From NCBI GenBank assembly GCA_947177885.1, contig CAMWWF010000052.1, forward strand, positions 1 to 11,936: DNA of 11,936 nucleotides. The letters are read 5' to 3'. Both the position numbers and the translations under genes were made by a program. The notes beneath the pieces are model-generated. The model made no database searches. It saw only the letters and a list, made by a program, of their open reading frames with translations, and was not told where the DNA came from. Shown in pieces: positions 11,155 through 11,936 of this stretch. The stretch comes from an uncultured Lachnospiraceae bacterium. Its GTDB lineage: Bacteria > Bacillota_A > Clostridia > Lachnospirales > Lachnospiraceae. The first letter of the stretch is position 1. Every line of letters begins with the position of its first letter.

Positions 11155-11181
11155 TCTATTATGGAACACAGGAGGCAGAAT

Positions 11182-11936
11182 ATGAGAAAAAGAACCTTAT
11201 CTATGACAATGGCAGTGATTTTATGTGCATCCGTGCTTTCGGGCTGTCAGAAAGCACCCCAGGTATCGGATGACAGCGAGATCCCCCACGCGCAGAGTTC
11301 GCTTGACCGGCAGGTCTCAGATATCGCGGGGGAAGGCACGGAAGCCGCACCGCCCGGACAGCAGTCAGGCGGCTTTTATGAGGGAACCATAGGGACAACA
11401 GACAATAAAATGCATATCAGCGCCCAGATCCCGGTTATTCCGGCAAACGTATATCAGATCACGCTGAAGCCCAATGAGGACCTTGACATGGATGCGCTGA
11501 CGGCATTTCTTGACAGCCCCGGCGGCAACATAGAGGATACGTCGCAGGAGCTGCTGGACAGTATCGAAGAATCGGATTATGTGAACACACATGATACCGG
11601 TGAAGGAATGCTTCTTTATTCAAAATTCGGCGACCACAGCGCACTGCAGCTTACCGACGGGGAGAGCGAGGCTTCGTTTACAAATCATACAAGCGCGGGA
11701 TACATTGACTATGATCTGAGGGATACCTATTTGCCAAACGCCCAGACTCCAACGGATATTCCCGTCGGACAGACGGACACGGGTGCCGGTTTTTCCATAA
11801 AAGAGGCGGAGCAGATTCTGTGGGGGAGACTGGAGACGTTGGGCATAACGGAGATTTCTTTTCAAAAGATTGTGTTCAACGAAGGAAACGGATATCATTA
11901 TTATTCTCTCGATTTTGTTCCTTCCTATGAAGGGAC
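11182..11936 (+). CDS. Secreted lipoprotein, 3' end beyond the window
   Basis: At least 251 residues are present, with no stop before the window ends. It begins 'MRKRTLSMTMAVILCASVLSG' followed by Cys22: a basic start, a hydrophobic stretch and a lipobox 'VLSGC', so the protein should be lipid-anchored on the outer face of the membrane. A polar, Gly/Pro/Gln-rich tether (about 25-65) is followed by 'FYEGTIGTTDNKMHISAQIPV', which opens a folded domain. The rest is acidic and mixed alpha/beta, including 'FSIKEAEQILWGRLETLGI'. The layout recalls the uncharacterised DUF6034-type lipoproteins of Lachnospiraceae, but this is from memory and weak. The ATG at 11182 has AGGAGG six bases upstream. The frame stays open back to 11074, but that part is the dispersed repeat. 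It follows the two-component pair by 348 bp and may be one of its targets. Confidence 0.8.
   Translation, partial: MRKRTLSMTMAVILCASVLSGCQKAPQVSDDSEIPHAQSSLDRQVSDIAGEGTEAAPPGQQSGGFYEGTIGTTDNKMHISAQIPVIPANVYQITLKPNEDLDMDALTAFLDSPGGNIEDTSQELLDSIEESDYVNTHDTGEGMLLYSKFGDHSALQLTDGESEASFTNHTSAGYIDYDLRDTYLPNAQTPTDIPVGQTDTGAGFSIKEAEQILWGRLETLGITEISFQKIVFNEGNGYHYYSLDFVPSYEG

Larger units (their letters stand above)
10834..11181 (+). other. Structured intergenic region upstream of the lipoprotein gene
   Basis: This region has no recognisable protein gene but several structural elements: a perfect palindrome GGATGGCCATCC (10953-10964), a hairpin CTCTAT/ATAGAG with a 7-nt loop (10996-11014), a hairpin ACATTCT/AGAATGT with a 5-nt loop (11059-11077), and the right copy of the dispersed repeat (11114-11154). 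No clear T-rich terminator follows the kinase gene. Tiny frames such as one at 10955 (12 codons) lack ribosome binding sites. If transcribed from the TATAAT at 10919, it would form a leader of about 250 nt for the lipoprotein. Confidence 0.45.

Overview
The window looks like chromosomal DNA of a Gram-positive, low-to-moderate-GC Clostridia member, most likely a gut Lachnospiraceae. The reasons are strong AGGAGG-type ribosome binding sites, a TPP riboswitch with a thiT gene, a LytTR/GHKL two-component pair, a Rae1-type NYN nuclease domain, and an MraY-like enzyme whose C-terminal 'HDHVRK' loop I associate with this family. No tRNA, rRNA, CRISPR array, transposase or phage gene is visible.

Left edge (1-357): AT-rich and eroded. 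It carries a frameshifted remnant of a RelE/ParE-type toxin and one copy of a 41-bp dispersed repeat. The second copy lies inverted near the right end.

Minus-strand block (7579 down to 358), in transcription order: (i) a 960-aa protein joining a Tet(M)/EF-G-like ribosomal GTPase to a C-terminal Rae1/YacP NYN ribonuclease domain; (ii) a MraY-like phospho-sugar transferase paralogue; (iii) a GreA transcript-cleavage factor; (iv) a 500-aa fusion of a HAD phosphatase with a CPBP-family intramembrane protease; (v) a family 2 glycosyltransferase. Candidate promoters precede (i) and (ii), so this may be two or more transcription units. Translation control, transcription elongation and envelope polymer synthesis lie side by side.

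Centre, plus strand (7835-8704): a TPP riboswitch controls thiT, the substrate-binding component of an ECF thiamine transporter. Its expression platform is a hairpin whose 3' arm is the thiT Shine-Dalgarno sequence, followed at once by six T's and the start codon. It could act as terminator and translation block together.

Right, plus strand (8865-11936): a LytTR response regulator and a GHKL (AgrC-like) sensor kinase overlap by 14 nt. A perfect 10-bp hairpin sits in the regulator's leader. A 348-bp structured intergenic region holds the second repeat copy, and then comes a lipoprotein gene that runs off the window. The kinase and regulator may control the lipoprotein, but nothing in the sequence proves it.

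The most notable item is the fused ribosomal GTPase-Rae1 protein: two modules that each act at the ribosomal A site, joined by a long linker, with the Tet(M) tetracycline-ejecting loop not conserved.
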